A stretch of 64,000 bases of DNA from Aphelidium insulamus (Eukaryota > Aphelidiomycota > Aphelidea > Aphelidiaceae). The DNA lies in the NCBI GenBank assembly GCA_036784855.1, contig JAZDSV010000001.1, positions 434,001-498,000 on the forward strand, in the 5' to 3' direction. Shown one piece after another: positions 41,944 through 52,947 of the stretch (positions are counted from its first letter, which is position 1; each line of letters opens with the position of its first letter). The notes beneath the pieces were generated by a model. That model was not told the DNA's origin. It worked only from the letters and a program-made list of their open reading frames with translations, and did not search any database. Both the position numbers and the translations under genes were made by a program.

Positions 41944-43758
41944 TCATTCATGAAAGGAGTACACTTCCACGCGGCGCACTTCAAATGAGAGCTGTCCATC
42001 TTGTGTCAGCGGCGGATTGTTGTAGGTCAGACAGCGGCCAGTGGTGCCCCGTGTCAGCGAGCGGTCCAGCGTGATGGCATTATGTGTGCTACAGATGTAA
42101 ATGTTTGTATGCTATACAAGCTACTTCGACATACCCTCCGCCACCAATGGCCAGATAGTCCCCGTTGCCAAATATGTACAGCGAGCCGTTCTCCGAGATT
42201 TCTCGCCGCCTCTCCGCAGTCACATCCGCCGACAGATTAGTACCCACCCACATGTATGCACCGTCGCGTGGCACCAGCGAAAATACAAAGGCTGTATAGT
42301 ATTAATGCCGTCAGTACACAGTGCAAATGAACGCACTCTCGGCGCTGCCAAAGTACTTGTTGTGCACAGTGTTCTTGTCCCACGAGTCAGACAGGAAGGC
42401 GCCCAGGATCTCCCCGCGGGTGGTCTCAATTAGCAGCAGCTGTGGGTCATGTTCGGCACACCGCGTATACAGTGCCTCCAGATTGTAGCCGTGGTGTTCC
42501 GTGGTGAACAGCTGGTCCAGGTCCATGTGCCGATACCGTTTGTGCACCCAGCTCCACACGTAGGCCCACTGCTCGTCCTTCATGAATGCGGACGGCGTGC
42601 GAACCGCCGGCAGCAGCCGATTGACGGCCCCGTTGTCGATGGCGGTGCCAGAGGTGTTGGTCGGATGGTTCTTGGCCTTGTTCTTCAACGTGATGCGCTG
42701 CACGTCGGTACGGCTAAATGAGAAGGAGAAGGCCGTGCGTGACAGCTGGTCATCGTCGCGGAACTCAAAGACACTCTTGTCAAACAGTTGCTCCACCTGG
42801 TCCACGGTGCGGGCGTCCAGTATCTGCGTCTCGCGCTGCATGATGGCCGCCACGCCGTACCGATAGATGATCTTGTAGCCCTCCACCAGGTAGCTGTCCA
42901 GCAGCCTCATGGCCGTCTGCAGCGACACCACGTCCGTCAGGAAACTGTCCAGCCACTTTATCCACAGCGGCGCCGCGTCACTGTCCAACTTGCGCAGATG
43001 CTTGTAGGTGCGCGGTGCGTGCCGTACCACCAGCTCTCCGAACGCATTGTAAAATTGCATGGTGCCGTCGAGAGTGGTGGGAAAGTAGAGCCACTGTTGC
43101 TGCTGCTGTTTTTGCTGGACCAATGACCGCTTGAGCATGGTGCGCACGGCAGCCAGGGCGTCATCGGCCGACAGGTGGTGCAGCAACAGTGCCACCACAG
43201 ACGGCAGGAACGGAGAGTACTCCACGTGCGGCATCTCAATGGCAACCAGACGCAGGATGTTCTTGGCGACGGCGGCGCCCTTGGCGGACAGTGCGAACCG
43301 GTCCAGGTGCAGCACGCCGCCAAACGTGGGGAACTTGTCCAGCTGCTTCTTGGACTCGGAGGCGTCAATGTGATATGTCTTTAGTGCGCCCGCGTAGTCC
43401 CGGTCAATGTCTGCGGACTGTTAGCCGGGGGGAGTAGTGAGCAATGGTGGCGCAGTACCTTGCAGTGAGTCCAGTCCAAGTATCTTGGACCAGACAATAC
43501 CTGCCGGTAAGCAAAGTGTGGTACAACTATGGATACATACATCTAATGTCATCGGGGATACTGTCACGAACGAGGTGCTTGAAGCGTTGCGAGTTCTTGG
43601 GCTCCATCACGGCACTGAGCTCCCGCGAGTCATTCCACAGCGAGTCCAGGTGCTTCTACAGCAGCAATGTACTATCAGAGTGTGCGGAATGATAGTGAGT
43701 TGCGTACCTTGACTGTAACCTCTGCTCGATACCGTTTGCCGTCCACCAGCGATGCCAT
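41944..43758 (-). CDS. TBC-TLDc protein, TBC1D24/Skywalker-like
   Basis: Rab-GAP-type TBC domain fused to a C-terminal TLDc domain, as in TBC1D24, a regulator of endosomal and synaptic vesicle traffic and oxidative stress. Start at 43758 (MASLVDGKRYRAEVTVK). The TBC part includes HLVRDSIPDDIR-C-IVWSKILGLDSL, built from short exons. The large exon follows: LDRFALSAKGAAVAKNIL, then TMQFYNAFGELVVRHAP and YLVEGYKIIYRYGVAAI. TLDc: YNLEALYTRCAEHDPQLLLI, GEILGAFLSDSW, YFGSAE-TFVFSLVPR after removal of the intron at 42292-42336, SLYIFGNGDYLAIGGGG, and LTYNNPPLTQDGQLSFEVRR. The Arg/Gln finger residues of active TBC domains are not obvious, as in TBC1D24. Confidence 0.85.
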
Positions 43759-43970
43759 TGTGTGTTAGATGTGTGTCTGTTGCTGGATGTGTGACTTGAT
43801 TGTGCTCACGAAAGAGCTCAACACCCTGATGACTTTCTTCTCCCATCATACATTAATCTAATTTTAATACATTAGCGCACATGTGAATGTGCATAATCAA
43901 ATACATGGGCAGATGCAGGCAAAAAGCAGATAAGCCACTGTATCAAGGCACTAGCGACATGGGTCTACGC

Positions 43971-43980
43971 TGATTGGCTG
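43971..43980. promoter_or_regulatory. CCAAT-type element TGATTGGCTG
   Basis: Exact 10-mer 95 bp upstream of the MARCH-type gene start and 213 bp upstream of the divergent TBC1D24-like start. Confidence 0.55.
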
Positions 43981-44065
43981 ACGGAATTGCCGAGATGACT
44001 TTGACAGGTCAAGTGACCTTGCGGCACTCCACGCGCGGTCTGTGTCTCTGCTTACTCTACAAGAC

Positions 44066-45015
44066 ATGCCAACAGATGCCCGGGGAGAGCACACGAGCGG
44101 CCTCCACCTGAACACTTCTGCCACGGCTATCAATGCCGATACATCTGACAACGCGCAAAAAGAACCGCTGCTAGAGTCGGCCTCACTGTCACCGACAAGC
44201 CCGGCTGTGACAGCGGCACAGTTCACGTCAACATTCAGCAAGCGCAAAATGAATGTCATTACGGCGCGGCATCCAGCAGACACAACGCTGGCTATGGCGG
44301 TGCTGCAGGCGGCTGCGACGCGTCCGCTCCCAAAATCACCTGCAATTGGGGCCAGCTCCACTGGTGGCAAAGAGGCCAGTCCCGTGATTAGCGGCCTGAA
44401 GCGGTTGATGGAGACGCCAATGTCACCGTTCACGCCCACAGTACCACCAGGCATGTTTCGCTGTTTTATATGCTGGGAGACGTCGGCCAACAGCACCGAC
44501 TTTGTGATGCCATGCCGATGCAAGAACGACGCTCTGAAATATGTATGCATGCGTAGTGTACAGTACATAGCAACAGCTAAATTCCACGGCAGGCACACAA
44601 GGCATGCATAAATGAGTGGGTGAACAATACACAGAATACAAAGTGCTCCGTGTGCACGGTCGAGTATCAGGTGGAGCTGAAGCGCGTTCCCCTGCTGGTG
44701 CTGGTGCGGAAAAACTTTTGGGTCCTGCTGTCCTTTGCACTGCAGCTCATACTGCCCGTGGTGATCTATCTGGCACTTCATATACAGGGCTCGCTGAAGC
44801 TGCTTAATGGCTGGCTGGTGGCCGGGCACTTGACCATGCTGTTTGTGATGTACGCGCTGTTCAGTATGCAGGTGTTTGCCAGTATGCAGCGCTACCACCG
44901 GCGTGTGCTGGGCGACTTGGCCACCTCGACATCGGGCACACTGAATACTACCGTTACCGGAGTCACACCAGCCACGAACAGTGTCCCTGCAGTGGCGCAC
45001 ATAAGGAGTGAATGA
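44066..45015 (+). CDS. MARCH-type RING-CH membrane E3 ubiquitin ligase
   Basis: Two exons (44066-44542, 44593-45015), 299 residues. After a Ser/Thr/Pro-rich N-terminus of about 130 residues comes a RING-CH (RINGv) domain. CFICWETS and MPCRCKNDALKY are joined across the intron to AHKACINEWVNNTQNTKCSVC, giving the C4HC3 ligand set. Two hydrophobic segments follow (FWVLLSFALQLILPVVIYLA; LVAGHLTMLFVMYALFSMQV), as in MARCH proteins of endosomal or ER membranes. The C-terminal tail is Thr-rich. Substrates unknown. Confidence 0.92.
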
Positions 45016-45161
45016 ATTCATTGTACATTGTGTATTGATTTGATGAGTGTGTCGGTGCTGTCAGCGCGTTTGTTGTCCCTTGTCCTAGTCCTTGAATATC
45101 CATTCCACACACGCACACGCACACGCACTCACTCACATACACAACACCGAGAGTGGCAGCG

Positions 45162-47101
45162 ATGGCCGACTGCGACAGGCTCATGCGCACTCTGCCACAC
45201 ACCGACTGGCTACAGGTGGAGGAGTCACGCTACAGGAACATTGCCGATGAGAAGCTGGCCGCATTCGAGGCGTCCGTGAGTGATAACAGTCGCTGGTTGC
45301 GGCAGTATGTGGACACGGCACTGGCAGCAACTGACGGCCGGTACGTTGTGGCCAGTGTTGTTGCTGGCTTCATGGAGGACTCTAACTTGCTGCTGGCTAG
45401 TAGTGGCGGTCCAGATTCCACTAGTCAGCCCGCAGCAGTTGACGGGATCGCTCACTCCACCGCCTACAACCCATCAACAGCTGCAGCCACCTCACCACGG
45501 CACAAGCCAGAACCTGCGGCCAAAGATGCAACTGCAAAGCGCGCAAGCAGCTCAACAGCGGTGCCCCAAACTGAACTCTCGGTGCTGATGGACCAGGTGC
45601 GGGAAAAGATAATGCAGGCGGGCAAGTCCCGTACAGCCGCACCACCGCCACCCTCCGCGGCAAACCCGCCAGCCGGTAAAGAAGTTACAATTTCAAAAGG
45701 TCCAGCTGGCAATTCTGCTATTCGCAACTCGGACACCACTGCAGAAAAGAGGTCACCCTCTTCAAATGATGACACGGTGCACACCGGCCACAGTCCCGCC
45801 AAAAAGTTGCGCATGCTTTCCGGCGTGGAACAGCACACATACACAAATTCATCTGTCAATACGGCTCTGGACGACAAGATTGCAGCGCAGGAGCGACGAC
45901 TGAAGTCCCTATTTGAAAGCGGCACCGAGCGGCTGCGACTTGCGCTGGGATCAGCCGCGTTAAAACAGCCGCTGGAGCGCGTGGACGAGGATGCTACTCT
46001 AACTGTGAACTCTGTTGCCATTGAGGGCGACAAGGCGACAAAGCCGAAACACCCAGTGTCACCGCCCATTGATCTAGCTCGACCCAAAGAAGTGCAGGGC
46101 CGAACGTCGTCCATTCTCGAACAGATTGGAATCGTGCCAGACCTGCCGCGGACAAGTGATCGCGATGTACGTTCGAAGTTGAGATGGAAACTTACTGGTG
46201 CTTACCTTCTACAGAAAAACGATGCCAGCTTTCTTGTGGTGGATGGTAGCGATGGATTTCAGCTGGCCGATTCATCGTTCCTACCCGACGAAGCCTCATT
46301 TATTCTTGACAGCACACTGCACGCCACATCGAAACCGAAACAATTAGTGGCTGCAGCTGAACCGAAGCCTTCTGCTGCTACAAGACTACCTCTTCAAATC
46401 AAAACTGAAATCTCTGGCATTGACATCAAGTTGAAGGATAATTCTGTACGTTATATCATTAAATGCATATTTGCTTACTTAGTCACAGGGGAGCAAAATA
46501 AGTGCATCGTCACTCAGCGCCGTTAGTGCTAACGGATCTGGCAGCATGACAAAGCTATCGACGGTAAAAAAAACTGATTTTGCTGCATCAGTAAATAATT
46601 CGTGACGGCAGATAAAACAGCAATTTAGCGCACCAATTCCGCCATCGCCCAACCCCACGGATACAATTGCCGGAAAGCACGGAACCGATTATGTTTTGCC
46701 TGCTGTACCCAGCGAGTACGTCCACTAATCAGTGTCCATGTCCATCTGAATAATATGCACAGCGATGAGAGTGACGAGGACGACGATGGAGTGCCACGGC
46801 AGCCACCATTTGTTCCAGAGTGGGCGAAATCGCCGGCACTGCGCAATGCACTGACACTGCAACGGCTCACTAATCCCGACGCGATATTCGGTGACATAAA
46901 ATCGCTCAATTTGGAAGGTTTGTCACATTATACCTAAAGCTTTCAACGTTTCGATTAATGTGCACAGACATATTCATCGGGAGCAACTTGAAGAAGTTTA
47001 GGATACGCAGCAGCTCGGCCAATTGGAGTCGGGACAAGCTCACACAACGCGAGGTGGAGAGCTATGTGCGGAATATGGGCTTCCAACCGGATAAAAAGTG
47101 A
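45162..47101 (+). CDS. INCENP/Sli15-like inner centromere protein
   Basis: Scaffold and activator of Aurora kinase in the chromosomal passenger complex. Five exons (45162-46445, 46489-46563, 46621-46715, 46763-46917, 46968-47101), 580 residues. The C-terminal IN-box is diagnostic: VPEWAKSPALRNALTLQRL, AIFGDIKSLNLE-DIFIGSN, then RIRSSSANWSRDKLTQREVE and YVRNMGF. The RSSSANW motif is where Aurora phosphorylates and binds. The N-terminal ~60 residues are helical (LAAFEASVSDNSRWLRQYVD), consistent with the survivin/borealin-binding part; the middle is Ser/Pro-rich and disordered. The N-terminal role is inference; the IN-box assignment is strong. Confidence 0.9.
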
Positions 47102-47177
47102 TTTTGTTATGATTGCCATTTGCTTTTTCGCTGTGTGCAATGTGTGAATATTGTGACATAACTTATCCATCTGAGAG

Positions 47178-47883
47178 ATGCGAGCGTTCAAGTGTGTGAA
47201 TATCAATGCCGAACTTTTTCCTGGCGAGAGTGAAAGTTCCCAAGAGAGCCAAATCAATCGCTTTCACGAATCACAAATGCAAGAATCGGCCAGCGACGAC
47301 TTTCTGCAGGGCGCCGGGAGAGAGAGCGCTGGCGGTGCGGTGCCGCCGCTAATTACACAAAAAAAGATTCGGGATCTTGTGCAGCAGATAGACCCCGCTG
47401 AGCGACTGGAGGCGGATGTGGACGCGGTATGCTGCACACTACTCTGTACCCTCCTGCCTCCATGTACCTCCCCGCTGACAGAAAATGTACGCGCAGGTAC
47501 TGCTGGACTTGGCGGATGAATTCATTCAGAGCGTGACCAGAGCATCGTGTGCACTGGCCAGGCATCGGAACTCGGACGCGCTGGACGTGAAGGATGTGCA
47601 GCTGCATCTCGGTCAGTACACCTACATACGATGATATCCAACTAACTGGCGGGATGCAGAGTCCGCCTACAATATTCGCATACCCGGCTTTGGCGGGGAC
47701 GAGGTGCGACCTGTGCGCAAGTGTGCTGCATCCAGCGCCCATCAGAACCGGCTAAATCAAGTACGGCGCGCCATGGCCGCCGAACAGGCCGAGAAGGAAC
47801 GCGAACGGGCGGCAGAGTTGGCGGCAGCGGCCAAGCTGGCTGCAAGTACCGCCGGCCAGTCATCTGCCCCACCCAGACGCTAA
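47178..47883 (+). CDS. TAF12: TFIID subunit TAF12
   Basis: Histone-fold subunit of TFIID and SAGA that pairs with TAF4 (or ADA1). Three exons (47178-47426, 47497-47611, 47660-47883), 195 residues. An acidic Ser/Gln-rich N-terminus precedes the histone fold: KKIRDLVQQIDPAERLEADV, LLDLADEFIQSVTRASCALA, RHRNSDALDVKDVQLHL. Then ESAYNIRIPGFGGDEVRPVR follows, the TAF12-specific W.M.IPGF extension. An Ala/Glu-rich tail ends at PPRR. It begins 76 bp after the INCENP stop on the same strand. Confidence 0.94.
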
Positions 47884-47952
47884 CTGTTCATAGACGCTCT
47901 TAATTGTGCACATAAATATTATAATGTTATATCATTTATGCAATTGAGCGTG

Positions 47953-48977
47953 TCAGCGCTGCGATAGAATGACCGCAACCAGAATAACAACGATGATGAG
48001 GAATATGGCGAGAAGGATGCACATCTTCTTGCCGGCGCTGCGCTGGTGCCGGCTTGCGGTCTGCAATTCCAGCGTGGCATCGCCGGTCCGGCTGGCGGCC
48101 GTGTCAATGTTGGACTCGATGTTGTCGATCATGCCCTGCTGCTCCGACACCAGCGCGCCCAGGTCGTGGAATATCTCGTTCACCTCATGGATTGCGTGCT
48201 CAATCTGCACGATGGAGTCCTCGCGGTCAGCAATCACCGCCTCGTTGTACTCGATCTCGTGGTCCAGACGCACCAGCTCCTGTTGCCGGCGCCTCTCGTG
48301 CTGGATCAGCGAGCCCTTCTCCTCATCCCCGTTGTCACAATCGGCGTCGTCCCCGTGTTCCAAGTGCGATGTCTGCTCCTTGGCCCGCGCCACGTGCTCC
48401 CGAGACTTCTCGGCGGACCGGCGCTGCAGTCGCTGGAATGCGCCCAGGACATCGCGAAAATTCTGTGACAATTTCTGCTGCTCGAGCCGCCGTATCCGCC
48501 CGTCGCTCTCGGAGTGCGCGGGCAGCATGGAAAACTGCTTCAGATCCTCGGTGGTCTTTTTGATCAGTGCCTGGGTGTCGTGCGTCAGTCGCTCACTGCG
48601 CAGATGTGTGTTCAGATACGGGAATTCATGCATATAGCAGGTACGTACAGCTTCTGCCGCATCTCTTGCGTGTCCTTGACGGTGCCAATGTGGGCCACCA
48701 TGCGCTCGATGGATGATATGTTGGCGGATATGGCAAACATGGTGCTCTTTATGCGCTCGCGCAGCTTCATGTACTGCGCCACTCCAACGTCGTCATTGGC
48801 GACGGGGCCTGGTGCACCACCCCGAGACGGCGGCGTGGATCCAGAGCCACTGGCAGCAGAGCCTGTATTACGTCAGCAGACATGGTTCTGGTCGGCACTG
48901 CACGCACCTCCAAGCGGTGTGAGAGATGCGGGCTGCGGCGACATGCCCAGACCACGATTAAAGTCGTCGAACGACAT
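47953..48977 (-). CDS. Qa-SNARE, syntaxin 7/12 (Pep12) type
   Basis: Endosomal t-SNARE. Exons 48977-48908, 48862-48649, 48595-47953 give about 308 residues. The N-terminal Habc region includes MKLRERIKSTMFAISANISS and HDTQALIKKTTEDLKQF. The SNARE motif DREDSIVQIEHAIHEVNEIF continues with HDLGALVSEQQGMIDNIESN, in which the EIFHDLGALV..Q pattern and the zero-layer Gln match syntaxin 7/12. The protein ends in a tail anchor (MCILLAIFLIIVVILVAVIL). The central linker is Asp/Glu-rich. Divergent from the UBC12 gene over a shared CCAAT box. Confidence 0.93.
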
Positions 48978-49100
48978 GGCGGTGTGCGGGTGTGCGGTGC
49001 TTGGTAGCGTAGAGGAGGCGCGCAGGTGGCAATGGCTCGGAGGAAGCACAAATCAAACTGCGAAAAGAAGAAAAGGCGAATGATCGCAGTGCTTGTCGCT

Positions 49101-49110
49101 GATTGGCTGG
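49101..49110. promoter_or_regulatory. CCAAT-type element TGATTGGCTG in a divergent promoter
   Basis: Lies between the syntaxin start (48977, minus) and the UBC12 start (49276, plus); exact copy of the 10-mer at 2877, 25556 and 43971. Confidence 0.6.
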
Positions 49111-49275
49111 TTGATCTCGTGTTTTGCACAACCCTAACGTCGCATTGTTGCTGGATCGTGCAACTTGCTCACATACATATATTGTAGACTGCGCATCTGT
49201 CCGCCGCGCCCCCTCCCGCCTAGCTCCTCCTGCTCTCGCGCCACTCATTCACAGACGCTATATCTATTGCCGGCC

Positions 49276-50076
49276 ATGATAAAGTTATTCGCCCAAAAAC
49301 AGCAACAAGCGGCTGCTAATAGCGGCGCTGCCACACCGCCATCGGAATCTGGTTCCGCCGCCGATGTCACTGCCGCCGGCACCACCGCCGTAGACCAGCC
49401 ACCCAAACGGAAGAGAGTATCGCCTGCGCAGATCCGATTACAGCGTGATATGAATGAACTGGAGTTGCCGCCGACGATGACGATGGAGTTTCCCGTCGCC
49501 GACGACCTGCTCAACTTTACCCTGACTCTCACGCCGGACGAAGGTGATACGATCAGTGTATGTACATGTACTGATACTAATGTTCTGATGTAGGCATGTA
49601 CGTTGGCGGTGTGTTCAAGTTTTCATTTGCATTCAAATCCACCTATCCTCACGACCCACCAAAGGTGCTGTGCATGGCCAAGGTATGTATAGTATTCCAT
49701 TTTAGATTATCAAGCAATTATATTTATTGTGCGTGCAGATATATCACCCGAATATTGATAAGCAAGGCAACATATGTCTCAATATCCTGCGGGAAGACTG
49801 GAAACCCGTGCTGAGCCTGCACTCGATCGTGGTAGGGCTGCAGTTTCTCTTCCTCGAACCCAACCCCGATGATCCTCTCAACAAAGGTTAGCATTGCTAG
49901 TTCCATAGTTTTATTCATCCCATAAATTTATTTAACGATTAGAGGCCGCCGAGAGCTTGCGACAGAACAAGCGCATTTTTGCCGACCAGGTGCAGACTGC
50001 CATGCGTGGTGGAACCATTGACGGTTTCAAGTTTGACAACGTGTTATCCAAGACATCCAGCAGGGGCCGGAAGTGA
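49276..50076 (+). CDS. UBC12: NEDD8-conjugating E2 enzyme UBC12/UBE2M
   Basis: Transfers NEDD8 to cullins. Four exons (49276-49543, 49594-49682, 49739-49886, 49943-50076), 212 residues. [11 protein letters not shown] is the UBC12-specific N-terminal docking peptide for the E1. The E2 fold follows: [52 protein letters not shown] with the catalytic Cys in [40 protein letters not shown]. The Ala/Ser/Thr insert after the docking peptide is longer than in human UBE2M. Confidence 0.96.
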
Positions 50077-50130
50077 TGTCTAATTGAAGCTTGTCATAAA
50101 ACGGTCCTTGAGCATTGTGTTAATTGCGTG

Positions 50131-50451
50131 CTATTTGCACTCGTACAGCCTCCACCGCAGCCTGTAGCCTGCTATTATTAGTACCGTTTTCAATGACTGC
50201 TTCCCGCGTGGAGCAGCAGTAGTTAGCAGACGAAACAGAGCGTCCGTAGAGTATTCGCGACGGCAGCACGGACACGGAACAGTACGTGATCTCGTGGTGT
50301 GGCAAACTCCTTGCCAAAACGCATCAACTTCGCATTTACGTGTCCAGCACAACTGTAGCAGACATTGGCGGCAGTACGTGTGGTTGCATGCTGTCAAGGA
50401 CACGCCATCTTCTGGCTGCTGTGTCAAACAGATTGCGCATGGCGTCGACAT
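50131..50451 (-). CDS. Small RING finger protein
   Basis: 106 residues, single exon, start MSTPCAIC at 50451. Ring ligands: CAIC at residues 5-8, then CNHTYCRQCLLQLC, and a long insert before CPCCRREY. This gives a C3HC4-like pattern with an extended gap before the last Cys pair, caused by about 25 residues of WTRKCEVDAFWQG type. The C-terminus is basic and helical. Probable E3 ligase; no family name can be given. Confidence 0.7.
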   Translation of the reverse strand: MSTPCAICLTQQPEDGVSLTACNHTYCRQCLLQLCWTRKCEVDAFWQGVCHTTRSRTVPCPCCRREYSTDALFRLLTTAAPRGKQSLKTVLIIAGYRLRWRLYECK

Positions 50452-50618
50452 TATTAAGGAACTGCGCGATTGGCTCGTTTGGGCAGAGTAATATAACGCG
50501 CCTATATACTGCATGTGTAGCATGTGTAGCTATGTTATGTACCTGTAGCTATGTAATGCATATGTAGCATGTACACGACACAATATCAAATTTATTATTG
50601 AAAACAGTAATTGCACAC

Positions 50619-51657
50619 TTACGACTTGGCCGCAGTGACTGGAGTGCCACTGTGGAGCAGAGTGGATCCATAAGAAGCGACGCGACGCTCTACATCATAT
50701 GCCTTGAACACCGAAATGGTGCCGTTAACCAGGATGAAGCTGCCGACAATCTGCGCCGTGCGAATCTGCACTCCGCGCGGCATCACAAACATCACCAGCG
50801 TGCCGATGACGGTGCGAGTGGGACCAGACGCACTGGTTGCCAGCCATGTGGAGAAGCGGGCGGCGTTCTGCAGCGACTTGTCACGCAGATCACTAAAGTG
50901 ACGCGCGTATGAAACAGTGGGCTGCAGCAGCTTCAAGCTGGACAAGTTGTGCGGCACCTGTTGTTAATTAGTTGTTGCTGTATAATATACTAAATACACG
51001 GTGATGCTTACATGGCTCAAGTAGCCGGCAGCCGCTCCGGCCATTATGCTTCCGAGTACATTGCGCAGTGGTGTCTGCTCTACCAGCTGGCGCGGGATGG
51101 CCTCCTCACACACGTCCGACACCTGGTTCAGACCCACGGCGAAAATTACCTCACGCACCATACGCGGTGTCAGACCACGGCGCCAGCGGGACCACATTGG
51201 CTCCGGGTTCATGTGGCCGGCATTCGACGCTTCCAACAGACTACTGAACGGGGTCATGATTATGCCGGGTGCGATTGCCACGCTGTACTTCACGGCCAGC
51301 TGTGCATTGCTGGACCCGCCCAGTTTCTGTGTCAGCACGGGGCGCTGTGCGTCCAGGTAGTGGCGCAGATTCTTTATCCCGTTGATGTAGAGGACGCGCA
51401 CGGGCATCTGTCTACATGGCACGTATGTTAACAAGATATACATATACCGCAACAGCACACGCGTACATGTGCATGTTGGGGAAGAGGGCAGACTTGGTGT
51501 TGGTGAGGCGTGCATTGAGCAGAGAGTTCATTGCCGAACGGTAAAAGGCATCAACTGTGGCGCCGACAGTCGTGGACAGTACGGGCAGAGTTGGCACTGC
51601 AACCGGCGCGATCACTGGCGCTGTGCGCTCTCTCCGGTTAAACATGCCGAAAGCCAT
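50619..51657 (-). CDS. Conserved membrane protein of unknown function
   Basis: Three exons (51657-51467, 51411-51012, 50957-50619) give 309 residues. Recognisable conserved-looking blocks are YSVAIAPGIIMTPFSSLLEA, MWSRWRRGLTPRMVREVIFA, VGLNQVSDVCEE and AGAAAGYLSH-VPHNLSSLKLL joined across intron 2. Several amphipathic or hydrophobic segments (GPTRTVIGTLVMFVMP, AQIVGSFILVNGTISVF) suggest an organellar membrane protein. Spacing is reminiscent of carrier-type proteins, but the Px(D/E)xx(K/R) signature of SLC25 carriers is not present. I cannot assign a name. Confidence 0.72.
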
Positions 51658-51869
51658 TATATATTCTATTATATATTATTATATATGGATGGGTGTGGGT
51701 GTGCGCGTGCAAGTGACCTGCCTGTACGCCCTGCAATGCCATCATTCAGGCAATCACGGCATCCAATCAGGCGCGTAGTGCGTGTACATTGTAGAGGTTG
51801 TTACCTACGACTAGAGGTTGTTACTTACGCATATTCTATAAAGTATTATTTTAAATTTTAAAAAGGCGC

Positions 51870-52768
51870 TCAGTACAGCTGGCTATTGTATTCGGCCATC
51901 ATTTCAGCGCCAGGCTTCCGCGCCTCAACCGATATACGATTGTGGGGGCCTAGAGCGATGGTGAGAGCTTTAGCCGCCGTGTTGCAGTACTCCACGTATT
52001 TGCCATAGTCTCCGATACGCAACTGACAGCGTGCAATTTGGAGGTTGGTCACGGCGATCATCACGTCATTTTCACCAAAGTCGGGTTCCAGGGTGCCGTA
52101 GAAGGACATTCCTGGAGTCGCCGTCTGCTTTGACCACGAAATAAAGGGCAACTTGTACAATTGACCATGTCTGGCTGCTTGATAAACGTGTCAGCCAGAT
52201 AGGTCACGTCGGCTGCATCTGCCATTGGCGCACGCGACAAAAATTCAATGACCTTCTTGGAGCGGCTCGCGCTTGCATCATTTTCTCGACTTGAGCTTGG
52301 CGCGTGTGTCTTGAGTTCCAGCACACGGGACAACAGGGTCTTATCGCGAACACATGCCAATACTAGACGAGCCACTTCGCGTATAGAGTCGTGGGGCACC
52401 GCGAGGCCCTTGCGCAACAGACGGCACTCGTGGCGATGTACACCGTTCCAGTCGGCCTTCTGACACCGCGGACTGCAGTATACAACGGTCTTGCAGCCGC
52501 TGCAGCGCTGGAATGGATCCGGAGGAATCCCAGTGTACTCTGCAATGCCGTTACTGGCCGGCGAGGCGAAACATCCGCTGCAGTGCGTCTGTAGCCTTTC
52601 GCTGAGCAGGCAAGCTACAATTGGCTTCTCGGATTGGATGATCTGGCCTGCACTGAAAGTTAGCTGATAATACGCATGTAGTGCCCAGCGCATACCTGCT
52701 TCTATCGTCTGCGTGGTGACCCAGTGGCGGCCACGCTCTCTATTGCTGGCTATTGTGAAGGCGGGCAT
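51870..52768 (-). pseudogene. SMYD-like gene lacking the SET core
   Basis: Starts MPAFTIASNRERGRHWVTTQ. A 40-50 nt intron follows, then GQIIQSEKPIVACLLSERL and a MYND finger (CSGCKTVVYCSPRCQKADWN, HRHECRLL). Homology to the neighbouring full SMYD gene continues to LADTFIKQPDMVN and then jumps directly to the C-terminal TPR part (YKLPFIS, NLQIARCQLRIGDYGKYVEY) in a different frame. About 230 residues are missing, including the NHSC motif and the GEELTISY motif. The deletion junction is near 52160. It is most likely a pseudogene from tandem duplication; a short MYND-only product ending at 52061 is possible. Confidence 0.8.
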
Positions 52769-52947
52769 CGCATCGAGTGTTTCTTCTCTTTTTTTTTCTC
52801 GACTGTGTGAGTGTAGGAGGTCAATCAACTGTTTGTCAACGTGTTTGCAGTCTGCGCCACATATGCACGTCTGTACATATGCAATAGCTCTATTTTCCAC
52901 TTGACCTCTGTTCACATTAATCTCCTCTATGCACGCCGCCCACCTGC

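Noticed and set aside
43951..45021. 356-residue minus-strand frame
   Set aside because: It overlaps the MARCH-type gene, whose RING-CH motif and introns are clear.
50619..51657. Sideroflexin or SLC25 carrier assignment
   Set aside because: The expected signature motifs of either family are missing; left unnamed.
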